From Salvia splendens (Eukaryota; Streptophyta; Magnoliopsida; Lamiales; Lamiaceae): DNA of 64,000 nt. Below are positions 45,629 to 57,318 of this stretch, piece by piece (the stretch's first letter is position 1; each line of letters opens with the position of its first letter). The translations under genes were made by a program, and so were the position numbers. The notes below the pieces were generated by a model that did not search any database, was not told the DNA's origin, and worked only from the letters and a program-made list of their open reading frames with translations. The stretch spans positions 2,501 through 66,500 of the forward strand of contig NC_056034.1 in the NCBI RefSeq assembly GCF_004379255.2. The letters are read 5' to 3'.

Positions 45629-46121
45629 TTATTAAAAGAGTACAACTCCTTTTTGGTCCAAAACCTATGGTCAAATTACGAATTTTGTCCGTAACATTCA
45701 TTTTCAGGTTTTCGGGTCCATAACATACGAAAATCGCTCTCGGTTAGGTCCTTTTTGGACGGCTCCGTTAAAATACGCCAGTCAACCGTTAATTAGCAAA
45801 AAATTGACTAAATTAAAATTACCAAAAATTACCAATTATCTTTTTTCTTAAAAACACTAACATTTATTAATTGTATTAAGAAATAAAAAATACAGACTTT
45901 AATGCCACTCTCTTTCTTCCCCACACAATCATCGAAGAACCCTAATTCTTCGTCTGGTTTCCCCCATCCCTGCAACACACCGACAAACCGTTTGAAATGC
46001 ATCGGTCGACTTCCAACGGCAATTCCGATGACAACGGCGGTTGGCGCGACCTTCGATTTAGGACCCTGCACCGGATTTTGTGGAAACCCGGTGATAAACC
46101 GTTTTGTCTGACAATCCTAGT

Positions 46122-46580
46122 TTTGTCTGAATTTTGTACTTTGAGTTCGATGCATTTGCGAGCTAGCTTGCTTGCTTCTTCTTCTTTGGCATTCGAACAT
46201 GTGCTTGTTCGAAATTAGGTTTTGAATTTTGGGGCATAAATATGCAAAAAAATATACATGCGAAAGCCATCCTTCATATTCATAAAGTACTTCAAATTGG
46301 TCCTAAACAAACGTTACGTTACTTGCAGTTAGTTGCATCTTCACATACTGTTTTGTCTGAATTTTGTATTTTGAGTTCGATGCATTTTTGAGCTAGCTTG
46401 CTTGCTTCTTCTTCTTAGGCATTCGAATTTGTTCTTGTTCGAAAGTGGGTTTGGAATTTGGGGCATAAATATGCAAAAAATATACATGCGAAAGCCATCC
46501 TTCATATTCATAAAGTACTTCAAATTGGTCCTAAACAAACGTTACGTTACTTGCAGGTGGTTGCATCTTCACATACCAAA
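46122..46580 (+). repeat. Direct duplication of about 225 bp within the MULE
   Basis: The stretch from TTTTGTCTGAATTTTGTA to ACTTGCAG...TTGCATCTTCACATA occurs twice, at about 46122-46348 and 46350-46577, with roughly 90% identity by eye. It has no clear coding role. Confidence 0.85.
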
Positions 46581-46684
46581 ACAAAACAACACACAAATCC
46601 AAAAACCAACAATCCAGCAACGGTGAAGAAAACCAGCAAGTATTCATTGTATATGTTACATGACAAAAAACCGATCACACTAAA

Positions 46685-47160
46685 TCAATATGTTTTCTTC
46701 CCTCCTTTGTTCTTCCGAGTGAGTGAGGATGAACCACGTTTCTTGTTGAGAGGGTTAGAGGACGAGGCACTGCCTTCGGGAAGCATGTTCGCGATCGTAC
46801 TTTGACAACGTGCCCTATTGTGTCCCGGCTGGCGGCACAAACTGCACTTTGGTTGTTCATCGGCACGATTCCGCTTCTTTCTCACAGTTGGCTCTATAAA
46901 ACAATAATTAATGAATCAAACTAATTTTGTGAACAGATTATAGCACAACAAATAAAAACTCAGAATTCAAGAAGAGTCAATGTTAGTGAAATACATTAGG
47001 CGCATCGGCAGCATCAGTGGCTTTGGGACATCTCCTCTTGTTGTGTCCTTTTTCACCACAAAGACGACAACTGTAATCTGCCATCAGGCCCTTCTTAGAC
47101 ATTTTCTTCCCTCCATCATCCTCCTCTCGGAATTCAACAAGGCGAAGGGCTAATCGTGTT
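46685..47160 (-). pseudogene. Zinc-knuckle tail segments of the MULE transposase
   Basis: Two CCHC knuckles lie downstream of the transposase stop: CRLCGEKGHNKRRC (about 47080-47030) and CSLCRQPGHNRARC (about 46855-46810). The second is followed by a basic tail ending GGKKTY. Such knuckles end many MuDR-type transposases. Here a stop after GRPKGSRMK (47204) separates them, so they are either spliced exons or relics. Confidence 0.6.
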
Positions 47161-47203
47161 GTCTTTGCTTTGCTTTGCGTATCTCGGCCTGCTCTTGAAC
47201 CTA

Positions 47204-50200
47204 CTTCATCCTTGATCCCTTAGGCCGTCCTGGTAGTCTTCTAAGGTCCGGTGGAACAATATCTGGGTGTGGAGTCTTCGGCCACATATCTGGTCCATGT
47301 AGCGGGTAGATCCCACCTGCATAGACCTGTCGGAACGTCTCCATTGAGTAGCAAGTAGGTATGAAAGACTCTACGGTCTCTGATGATGACTGGATGGCAG
47401 CACATGCGTGTGGGCATGGCAGCCCCGTCAGCATCCAACGCCTACAGCTGCACGTCCGTTCCCTTAGATTGACCACGAATTGTTCATTGACTTTTGTATT
47501 CACTTGATACAGCCATTCACCTGCCTCCCTCACCAAACAGTCTCCAACTTTGCTCTTCAACTTCTCGATCTTCTTCCGTGTCTTGGGGCCGACACAGTCC
47601 TCGAGCGTTTGAGCCATCTTTCGCCGGGTTGTGAATCTGTCCATCAGATACATACGGATGCATTCCAGCATACCATATAATGGCTTATCACGTGCAAAAA
47701 GTAAAACCCGGTTATAACACTCCGAAATATTATTCACGAGTATATTGATGCGAATCAAATTGTACATTTTTATTCCCCTAACTTTACGTGATTTATATAG
47801 TTTGATGCTTGCAAAAGTTTGTTTTATGGTGTAGGAATGAAGCCCGAATGGTGAAAAAGTTGTGCAAAAATTCCCATGACGGCCAGAAAGCTCTCAAAAG
47901 GAGTCACCCGGCCGGGTGTATTTTTAAGCCTACTAATTCCACCCGGCCGGGTGGATTAATTCTAACTGCAATATTGCAGCTTCGTGGCAGCAGTTTTGGG
48001 GGAGAAAAAGGCTGCAGTATTCAAAGGGGGAGAGAGAAGTTTAATTGGGGATTTTTTAATGCCCAAAGATTGAATATTCTGGGGGGACACGACTGGAGAG
48101 AAAAATCAGAGAGAAAAGAAGAGAGAGGGAGGAAGATCCGGCATCCAAATCTTCATCATCTTGGAGACGGATTACCGCCGGCTATAGGAGAACACCATTA
48201 ATCTTACGGTTTTTCTTCTTCAGCATGTGTGGCTAATTTTTCTTCATTGCTCCTAACACTAGTAGGATGAATTGATTGTAGGGATTATATATTTAATCAT
48301 TTGCTTTGGTTTTCATCTATGGTTCATATTTTATTTATGCTATGTTTTGATGCATCAAATGTAGTATATTATTTGCCTCTTCCTAATGTCTCTTTAACTT
48401 GGAAATTGGATGAAAAACTTAGATGAAAAGCTTGTGAATTTTACCTTGTTCAGAGATAAGTGCATAAGTGAATATAGATGTAAAAAAGGTCTTCGAAATT
48501 AAATTAATACTTACTACGCATCCGTGAGAGTTTAGTTTGACGAGAAGATGATTATGTGTTAAGTGTTCAGCTAACCATAATATGTGTCGGCTTTGAGAAG
48601 TTAGTCTAGTATTTACCGCGCTTCCGCAGGAATATTAGTCTAATGAGTATGTACTTTTGGCTATATGTTCAGCTAGCACTAGTACTATAATTCTTTAAGT
48701 ATGTTCAGTACTTTTAGAGTGTAAAATTGATCATCGTTCTCAATTGCTTATGAACTTGAATATAGAATCAATACAATAGCGATTCATCCGAATGTTGTTA
48801 GGAGCAATGTTCTTTATCTCTTGAGTTTCTCTACTTTCGTACTTTAGTTCTTAAATTTAGTTTATTAATCTTGTTAAACCTTATTAAATAATCAAACGTC
48901 TCCCTGTGGTTCGACACTCTTTTACTACAACTGCATCTGTACTCTTGCAGAAAGTTGTAATTTTAGAGCTATTTTATTAAGCTTGTGTGTTATTAATTCA
49001 TTGATATAAAAGCTCGAAAAATACACATCATATATTACATTTGGCCTCAAAACCGAAGAATGCTCGGCTCCAGTGCTCCTTCGAAGTATGTGTGGTCAGC
49101 CACGTGTGTGCTCCAGAGTTTAGTTGCTTGATTTCATCCATAACCCTGTCGAAGGCATATTCAGTCGTCGCACGAGCGGGTTCCCAAATCTTGTCCTTCA
49201 ACGTTGTCGAGGTGAACACCTTCCGGAAGTTATTATGCATATGCCAAACACAGAAGCGGTGCTCGGCCATATGGCAGCAACTCCGTATCGCATTGATCAA
49301 CCCCTGCCAACATAGTAAATTATGCATAAGTCCATAATTAGCAACTGTGATTATGATAACTTTCAGAGTATATATATACCTTTTGTCTATCCGATATAAA
49401 TGTCCACTTGCTTGAGTCATTGATTTCCAAATCCCTCACTAAAAAATCCAGGAACCAGATCCACGTCTCTGTACTCTCGACGGCTACAACGGCAAATGCA
49501 ATGGGAAATATCTGATCGTTCGGGTCTAATCCAATGGCAGTCAACAGTATGCCCTTCCCTTGCCCCCTCAGGTGGCATCCATCTAGACCCACAATACGTC
49601 TACAGTGTTGCTTGAATAACGTTTTGCACGCATCATAGCAAACATAAATGCCAGAGAACTTCTCAGTCCCATCTGTCAGCCGCCTCGTAGCTAGCTTAAC
49701 GGTGCTCCCTGGATTAGACCTAATAATCTCCGCCATGTAATCATGCAACCTCTTGTATTGCCTGATTACATCACCCTCGATCACCTTCCTCGCTTGTGCC
49801 ATTGCACGTTGTGCCTTTCCAAAGGATATGTTAATCTTCAACTCGCATTTGACTTTTTCAATAAATTGAAGAACTATCATTCCCGGGAAGATTCGCATAT
49901 CCTCTTTAAAGTACTTGGATAAGAACCTGAAATTTATACAAATAATGACATTAATGAACTGAGAATTAACTAAGTGAAATAAATCAATAAATTATTGGAC
50001 TAAGTACCGGGCGTTAGCGCAGCCGTGGTTGTAAGAAGAACCTCCACACGTGTGTGTTAGCTTCAACCTTGAAATCTGCCAGCAACCAATAGTAGGCCTA
50101 TGGGCTAGGGTAATCTTCCAAGGACAACCCGCTTTACGCTTCTTACTCCTTTCCAACCCACGACAAACGGCAATGCAGCGTATTTTATCGTTCTTCAACA

Positions 50201-50498
50201 GCTTCAACTTCTTACCCTCCTTCACTCCTTCATGCCGGATAACTCCTTTGAAATCATTCTTTGAGTTGAAGTGCAGACCTATTTCCCATCTTGGATCATT
50301 AAAGCCTGTGGCAGGCTTGAATCTTCGGCTCACAACCTGGGGCATATCTGGGTCACCTTCACCACCCAAATCATCATCACTCTCACCCTCACTAGGTGAA
50401 TCAGTCGGTAGGTTGTCACTTGAAGCTTCCTCATCCCGATCCTCAATGACTCGCATTGATGCCACCACATTCTTCCATCCCTGAACTTGTGCCGCCAT
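47204..50498 (-). pseudogene. MuDR-type transposase, split by a solo LTR
   Basis: The exon 50498-50010 holds MAAQVQGWKNVV and the DNA-binding domain (GLHFNSKNDFKGVI, CRGLERSKKRKAGCPWKI). Exon 49927-49397 holds the MULE catalytic domain with IVGLDGCHLRG (first Asp) and FISDRQK (second Asp region). Exon 49304-49036 holds CCHMAEHRFCVWHMHNNFRK. After the solo LTR, 47740-47204 holds NNISECYN, the SWIM zinc finger CSCRRWMLTGLPCPHAC and a stop after GRPKGSRMK. Removing the LTR and one TATAT copy gives an uninterrupted frame across the join. Damage upstream (see the N-terminal entry) suggests it was failing already or failed since. Confidence 0.88.
47746..49030 (+). mobile_element. Solo LTR (1285 bp) inside the MULE transposase
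   Basis: It begins TGATGCGAATC and ends AATACACATCA, with terminal TGATG/CATCA, and is flanked by a perfect 5-bp duplication TATAT (47741-47745 and 49031-49035). Near its right end lies CTCCCTGTGGTTCGACACTC, typical of the R region of plant LTR retrotransposons, implying plus orientation. A CACCCGGCCGGGTG palindrome appears twice (about 47907 and 47941). With no internal or second LTR sequence, it is a product of LTR-LTR recombination. Confidence 0.88.
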
Positions 50499-50519
50499 GA
50501 TTTCGTCCTCCTCCTTGTC

Positions 50520-51135
50520 GCTTAAGTCATAGCCGCTGTCAAAAAATGTAGGAACATCATCATCAACCGTTTCCGTTTCCTTTTTTCCTTTCCCTTAGAC
50601 CTTCTCTTAGACTGTTCAACATCATCAACCTTTCTTTTTCTCTTCTTTGTGGCCACAACCTCAGTATCAAAGTCGTCGTCTTCTATTCTTGCTCATGTTC
50701 CTGTAACCCTAACCGGACTCAAATTCTCGTTGTAGTCCCATCTCTCCTCTTCTATTTCATTTTGCACTTCCTCTTGTGTTAACTGACTCATAGGCATCTC
50801 TGGCCCCTCAGGAGCATCAATCACCATACCCCCAACCTAAACTGCATAAACATCCACGACTCCATATTTGACTCCTAAATTTGCCATGTCAATTGCGGAC
50901 TGGTTATCAAACAGCCGCACCAATCCATTCTCCAAGGTCATCCTTGGCCACAGGTAGAAGTACTCCAAACCACTGACATCTACCCCCCGTTTCTCCAGAG
51001 CATCATCAACCTCCAATTTTGACCACTTGTCCATATCGCATTTTTGAATGTAATCACACTCACCATTTACATACCGCTTTCCATCCCATTCCAATGTCTC
51101 CATAACACCATTGTAGTGGATCCTTGTAGTGAATG
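50520..51135 (-). pseudogene. Damaged N-terminal part of the MULE transposase
   Basis: After a splice-acceptor-like TTGCTTACAG the frame reads DDTFTTRIHYNGVMETLEW and continues with KWSKLEVDDALEKRG and FYLWPRMTLENGLVRLF, resembling the PB1-like N-terminal domain of plant MULE proteins. Then come an in-frame TAG (near 50840), a TGA (near 50690) and a frame change in a Lys/Arg-rich stretch before MAAQVQGW. A possible first exon, MSLESPSRNPPEPENEGE, starts at 51850. Confidence 0.6.
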
Positions 51136-52259
51136 TATCATCTGTAAGCAAAGGTGTCAACCATAAGTAAACAATAAAAACATAAAGTAGTCCAACATTT
51201 ATACAGAACAAACCGTATTAGTCCAACACATATCAAGACAAACAAATTCATCCCTGTCGTCTGGTTTCCCTACAACCAGACCATCCACTTGTTTTCCCCA
51301 CCACCAATTCAATCTATATTCGGTGGGACCACACTTACATACATATTCTATGGGACCACAATTCAATATATTCCAATTATTGCAAACCCTAGTTTTTTAC
51401 ATGCAACGAATAACTCATATGCTCAGTTCGAAACTAACCTTCTCGAAGTGGATTTCGAGGGCGTGGAACTGGAATTTCAAATGGCGGCTTATCTCTGAGG
51501 ATTTCAACTTGCGAACTCAAATTGGATTTCGAAGAAGAAGCAGCAGCCTTCTCATTCGGAGGAAGTGGTGGCTTAAGAGAAACCGAGCGGTCGAGTCTCA
51601 TCTTCATCCCCCTCTCTACTTTGGGGTCATCGGCGTCAGTCGGAGGTCATCGGTCAACCTTCGAAGAATTAGGGTTTGACATAGACCCGTCGTTACCGGA
51701 ATGTAGCTCCACTTTGACTTCCGCGACGGGGCTAAGGTTCGACGAGGCCAACCCACCTTCGGGACTAGGGTTAGCTACAGACGAACCATGACCCTTCTCG
51801 CCTTCATTCTCAGGTTCAGGTGGGTTTCGCGACGGCGATTCCAAACTCATGGCTGGAACACTGGTATATCGCCTCGAATCCCCGGAAGATCGCCTAAGAT
51901 TTGGAATGTATCGCCCTGAAAGTGAGAACGACGACGACGCTTTGCCTTCTTCTTTTGAAAATGAGAGTTGAAGGCAGATACGTGTTTTTTAAGAAAAAAA
52001 AAAGATAATTGGTATTTTTTAAGAAAATAATTAGCGAATTATTTAGTCACTAATAATCTAATTTTTTATTTAATTTAGTCAATTTTTTGCTAATTAACGG
52101 TTTACTGGCGTACTTTAACGGAGCCGTCCAAAAAGGACCTAACCGAGAGCGATTTTCGTATGTTATGGACCCGAAAACTTGAAAATGAATGTTACGGATA
52201 AAATTCTTAATTTGACCATATGTTTTGGACCAAAAAGGAGTTGTACTCCCTTATTAAAA

Positions 52260-52592
52260 TTGCTAATATTTATAAGATTATTTTATTTTGTTGTGAGTGT
52301 GAAGTAGGAAATATTTTAAAGTTTGGTATAGGTGATCCGCTCCGATTTTCGATAGTATATCAAAAAATTAACAAAAATTTAGTACTATTAAATTTTAATT
52401 GTATACATTTTTAAATAAATTTCACTCATATTTTATTATAAAATTATAATGCACTATGAAGCTGTTTGGTTAGCAAGATTATATCTCATGATTAAATATG
52501 CAATTGTATTTGGTTCATGAGATTGAATCCAACAACTCAATACGATAATCATGAGATAATTAGTCATAGACAACCCCCTCCAACACTAATAG
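52260..52592. other. Right hairpin arm and dispersed repeat
   Basis: 52280-52352 is the inverted counterpart of the left arm at 45540-45612. 52465-52580 is related to the repeat at 27612-27790 (shared AATTAGTCATAG and TTTGGTTCATGAGATTGAAT). No gene is seen. Confidence 0.65.
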
Positions 52593-52694
52593 AGTAACCC
52601 GTTTTGTATTCGTGTTACAAAATTACAGCCCTACCCGCTAATTTTACCTGGCTATTTAGGCCGACCCACAGGTTTCGGGTTGGATTGACATCTC
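52593..52694. mobile_element. Terminal fragment of the TAGGGATGTCAAT hAT family
   Basis: Sequence rich in CGGGTT-type motifs ends GGATTGACATCTCTA, a mutated copy of the hAT terminus. Only this end survives; the rest is absent or deleted. The next element starts within three bases. Confidence 0.7.
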
Positions 52695-52697
52695 TAA

Positions 52698-53381
52698 GAG
52701 CATCCGTAGCGGTGCTCGTCGGATGAGCAACCACCGTGTCGTTGGCGCGGAGAGTACCGTGCTCGCCGTTGTACTCTTGGCGACGGCACGAACATGCTCT
52801 TGCCAACGAGCACCGCCGTGCCGAAGAGCACACTGACATGGCGCCCTGCGATTGGCCAACGACAATGTCGTTGGCAATTTCTATTTTTTATTTTTTTAAA
52901 TCGAAAATAATATGCACAAAAATATTATTTTCGGATTCCCATAAATATAGCCATTTTTCTACCATTTTTCATTTTTTATTTATCCCAAAACTTCTATAAA
53001 TGCACACATTCATCATCCATTTTTTACATCAAATTATCTCTCACTCATACTTCTCTCATATTTTTTCATACAACTCACCTACACCTTCATCTCTCACGCA
53101 AACACTCTCTAAATTCAAAAATAGTTCCAAACGAGATCATTGTGGAAACACAGCGCGAAGAATAAGAATACTATCAACAATACTGTGTTGCCTATGAAGC
53201 CTATGTAATTTTTAATTTTTTAGTAATTTGTAATAATATTTTGGGTATTTTTAATGCATTTTAATATTATGGAAATGTTTTTAGTAATTGAAGTATTTAA
53301 ATTGAATAATAGAATTGTGGAACCCTTGAATAGTGTAAGAGCATGCTCTTGCGGAAGAGCATGAATGTAGCTGTTGTGCTC
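52698..53381. mobile_element. Harbinger-type MITE (deletion derivative)
   Basis: It starts GAGCATCCGTAGCGGTGCTC right after TAA, and near 53366-53381 ends TAGCTGTTGTGCTC in inverse orientation. The right-hand duplication is imperfect (TTG). The GC-rich left part is full of GAGCA/TGCTC motifs, and the centre resembles the 5' leader of Harbinger elements (CTCTCACTCATACTTCTC). No transposase. Confidence 0.5.
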
Positions 53382-54360
53382 TTGCGGAAGAGCAAAGAAT
53401 TAAAAGTGAATGAATATGAGTCCGGGCCCACATCCATGCCCTCGTCTCTTAAAATAGAAACTATTTATATTTTGGGTTATTCCTTAAAAACAGAAACGCA
53501 TAAACTTTCTATTTTAGGACATGAACCGCATAATCCACTAACATTATTTTGATTATTTTTTCACTTATTATCTTTTACTTTACCAATTATTTTTTTACGT
53601 TACCAATTGTACATTAAAATTATGTCCTTTATTACGTTTCTAATCAAGGAGAAAGGCAGTATTAATGGCTATAGTGTAAGTAATAGACTATTTTGTAAAT
53701 TACATATTTGGGAAAAAGTACCCCATCTATTCAAGTATTTATCATAAAATAAATGTTACATTTTTCTTTTTAGTATATCCCTTAAAAAATGTGACATTAC
53801 ATTTAAAAAAATTCTCTTATATCAATACATAGAAATATTTTTTTTCATCATTTAATATGTACAAAACAATATTTCATAAAATCTTATATCATCATCCATA
53901 TCACCATCATCAAGTGTGATATGGAAATACTAAGTACTAAATTACTAATAGGGTAGTGATAAAATGCAAACTCATATATTGTACAAACTCCAAACTTTTC
54001 AACACAATATTAACACAACGTCAACACAGTGTAAAATTTCAAGATTTTGATGTCAAAACAATGACAATACAATGTCAATATAATTTCAACACAACATCAA
54101 CCGTTGACATTGTGCTGACATTTTTTAATGCTATTATTTTATCATCTGTTGATATTTTCTAACGGTTCAGATCATAGTTTAAAATTTGTACAATATTTTG
54201 AGTTCGTATTTGATCATATTCCATTTCTAATAACTATACATCATAGTTTAAAGTTTATACAATATTTTGAGTTCATATTTGGACCATATTCCATTCCTAA
54301 TAACTATACATAAGGTTTACTAATAATAACGGTAAGGTGTTTCCAATGGGGTTCAAAGTC
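53382..54360. other. Intergenic AT-rich region upstream of the KRTCAP2 gene
   Basis: No gene is seen. A tandem pair of about 72-bp units (54170-54312) shares TACAATATTTTGAGTTC and AATAACTATACAT. Preceding DNA (53980-54110) repeats AACACAA and ACAATGTCAA motifs. Confidence 0.6.
54170..54312 (+). repeat. Tandem duplication, two units of about 72 bp
   Basis: Both units contain ATCATAGTTTAAARTTT, ACAATATTTTGAGTTC and CATATTCCATTYCTAATAACT, with few differences. Confidence 0.85.
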
Positions 54361-55338
54361 GCTCATGACTTCAAAGCGTTTTCTCAAAAGTTGTGCAAGC
54401 TCTTCTCTTCACCTTCGTAAATCTTGTAGGAGTAATTTTCATTTCAACGCCCAGTTTCGGCGCTGGAGTTAGATCGAAAACTAGGAAAATCAAAAATTGA
54501 AATACCATCGGTGAGTCTCATTTTAATTTTTCTGGTATCGCAATTTCATTTTCAATTTTCAAGTATTCGGATCTTAATTTGCCACTCAATTACGCTGGGT
54601 GCGCGTGTTAAATAGCGGTGTTGGTAATGGATCTGAAGATGTTTTGTTGATCGTCGAAATTGTTATACGTATTAATCATTTTTAGATACGATTAGCTAAA
54701 GGTTTCAGCTACTGTGGACTGATTTTACTGTCGGTGTAAAATTTTCATCAGCTGCAATGCGTATATAGTTTTATGCTTATGCTACCCGTTATGATTATTT
54801 CTGTGATAGATTTCATCACTTCAGCTTATTTTTGTATACAATGAACTTGTGGGAGAAAATTGGCGTTTTAAGATTGGGTATCAGTGCTGTACCATGTGTA
54901 CTAGTGTAAATGATTGAAGGTTTTTGTCGACCAGTGTGGAATTCTAAGCTTAAGCTGACCAATTATTGATGATTACTGGCAGGAAAGTAGAACTCGAACT
55001 GTATAAGAAGAGTTACCATTTTTCATAAAAGCTTAGTTATGCAGGCATTTTTAACTATCTTACGATGGATTGGCGGGGTAATTGCAAAGCTATATTGGTC
55101 TAACAACCTTTAAAACCAAGTTTACTACTATTATGTGTATTTTATAGGTGGTAATGTGATGTGAAGCTTATTACGAAAATATTTTTGAGTCACTATTTCT
55201 TTAATCTTAATTAGAGAGGTTGCATCTCACTGTTAATGAACTCGAACTAGTTAGTGGCAGTTGTTAATTGGCATCAGACCCTTTTTCATAGTGACTTATG
55301 CGATTGGTCCCATGTTTCTCAGAGTTCGCATTGATCAC

Positions 55339-57318
55339 ATGGCTGCAGCTGGGAGTTCAATGCTGTATTCTCTTTTTCTATTTGTTGCCACACTTTCTCT
55401 GCAAGAAATGTTTAGAGCAAAGTTAGCTTCTTCAGAGTTGTTTACTATTCTTGGAGGATTCACAAGTTCTATCGTATTCCTCACACTGCTCACGGTAAGA
55501 GAGTGTGATGTTTTGAAGACTTTATATTGTATGATAATGGAAATGGTGATCAAGCACAACCTGTGTGAGTTATGTCTAGTGTTTGCTAAATATATTCCAA
55601 ATATATCTTTGACTCATTTGTATTGTGATACATAGTGTGATCAATTAGGTTGAATAAGCTGAACAGAGGTTTTTATTTCATCTTCACTACTTTTCCTAAC
55701 ACATAACTTAGAAATATTCTTCATTATTTGTTGGTTTCTCTTATCGCCTGTCCCAATCTAACACTAACTCTGAGTTTGTATATGTTATATACGTTTCATG
55801 ACTGAGATTTATACCTCTGATTTGGATGTTTCATCTTCAGTTCATTGGAAATTATCAGGAAACAATTGGTGTCAAAACGGGGTGGGGAGCTGGTGAGTTT
55901 CACTTCTCCTTGTATGTATATATATTTTGTTCTTATGTGGATAAATGTTGCATCCCACTTATAAGAAGCAGATCGATCATTTAAGTGCTTAGTGCCTACT
56001 TATTTAATATGAATACTTTAATAGATTTGTTAGAGCTCTAAGTTGTAGTACTATTAAAATTTAATGGTTTACTATCCCTCTCCATCCCACTTTGAAGTTT
56101 GAAGTCTGGTTCTAATATTTTATGGTTCTAATATTTTATGGGTTGAGTTAAATGGTTCTCAAATTTTGTAGCGTGTTAGTGAATTGATTTTGTGGGTTAG
56201 TGTGTGTTATCTTGATATAGGTAGCATTCTATTTGTGATGTTTACTATTTTGGGTTGTCCAACTATAAGTGATTGATTTCCTTTTTTGGCAAAAAGCAAC
56301 ACCTTTATATCTCTTACTTTATTCGCTCTTTCTTACTTTATTCTCTCATACTTTTTCCTCTTTCATACTTTATTCTCTCCACTTAACTCAACAAATATCA
56401 TTTTCTTAAATCCTGGGCCCAAAAGAAACTCCTCACTTATAGTGGGAGAGAGCTTTCTTGTAAGTTTGTCAACCTTCAAAAATTTTTAGTCACCTCTCGA
56501 CCACCAATCATAACTTTCCATATAGACTCTAACAAGAGAGTTGCAATCCAGTTCTGTGATAAGACTATCAGATTTAAGTTGACATGCTTCAGAAGCACTA
56601 CTTAGTTTGGAACTCATCAAGGGTTGTATAGGATAGTTTTATAACTTGCTAGGGATGTAAACAAATCATGTGATACTTGCATATGGATAATATCAACCAA
56701 CTTTACTCGTAATACTTGTGACTATGTTTCAAAAATCTCTAGCAACCTCCAGGGAGCTATCAATGTTGTTGGCAGATATGGTGATAAGTGATTTGATACT
56801 CCAGTATGGTTGTTTGTCTGGTTCATGCACCCAAGTAGCTAAAAATATGCAGTAATGAAATGATGCTGGACTCCTTGAAACAATATTATTCATCTAGTCA
56901 ATAGATTATATTAATCTGACATTCCTAAGCTATTTTTTTCTCATGGCATTCATTGACAGCCTGAATTAACTTGGTACCAAGAAACTTCATATCTTCATAC
57001 ATTCAGTGAATAAGGTGCATTTTTTATTCTGACCAACTACTATTTACATATTGTCTTTTGTGATTCAGTAATCATAGCAGAAGCCGTGGCTCTAATAGCT
57101 GCTTGTACTGTTCATCGAGTTTGTATCACAACTTGGTATGGCACACCTTTTTTTTGTCACTACATTTTAAGGTTTTATGATAAAAGAAAATAGCAAGAAA
57201 GTTCAGCAATGTGAGTCTGAAATATATACTATTGTGCAGCTTTCTATTTTCTACTGGACTTTTATACGAGGTCAACAAACTCTCGGGAATGACTGACATT
57301 AAAGCTAAAAGGGTTTGA
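55339..57318 (+). CDS. KRTCAP2: KRTCAP2/KCP2 homolog, oligosaccharyltransferase-associated membrane protein
   Basis: Small ER membrane protein; its animal homolog is a subunit of the oligosaccharyltransferase that N-glycosylates nascent proteins at the translocon. Four coding exons (55339-55494, 55841-55892, 57069-57135, 57240-57318) give 117 residues, close to other plant copies. MAAAGSSMLYSLFLF opens the protein. It has hydrophobic segments near residues 8-20, 40-52 and 71-83 and the diagnostic HRVCITTCFLFSTGLLYEVNKLS near the C-terminus, then a basic KAKRV end. The start is chosen because a 5' UTR intron acceptor (TTTCTCAG, 55315-55322) lies 16 bp before the ATG; the first exon is probably at about 54370-54510. 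The upstream Met at 55312 falls in that intron. A T-rich, MITE-like insert lies in the third intron (about 56070-56460). Confidence 0.92.

Larger units (their letters stand above)
45638..52250 (-). mobile_element. Large Mutator-like element (MULE), 6.6 kb
   Basis: A perfect 9-bp duplication TTATTAAAA flanks it (45629-45637 and 52251-52259). Inverted termini of about 200 bp start GAGTACAACTCCTTTTTGGT at each end and remain similar inward past GGCTCCGTTAAA. The minus strand encodes a MuDR-type transposase, split by a solo LTR (47746-49030). It also holds a direct duplication at 46122-46580. The N-terminal transposase region has stops, so the copy is probably defective. Confidence 0.92.

Noticed and set aside
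51289..51791. Plus-strand open frames near the MULE right end as a passenger gene
   Set aside because: They overlap the minus-strand N-terminal transposase exons and show no recognisable domain.
55312..55338. Upstream Met (MFLRVRIDH) as start of the KRTCAP2 protein
   Set aside because: It spans a splice acceptor (TTTCTCAG) and is absent from the family; MAAAGSS fits the conserved N-terminus.
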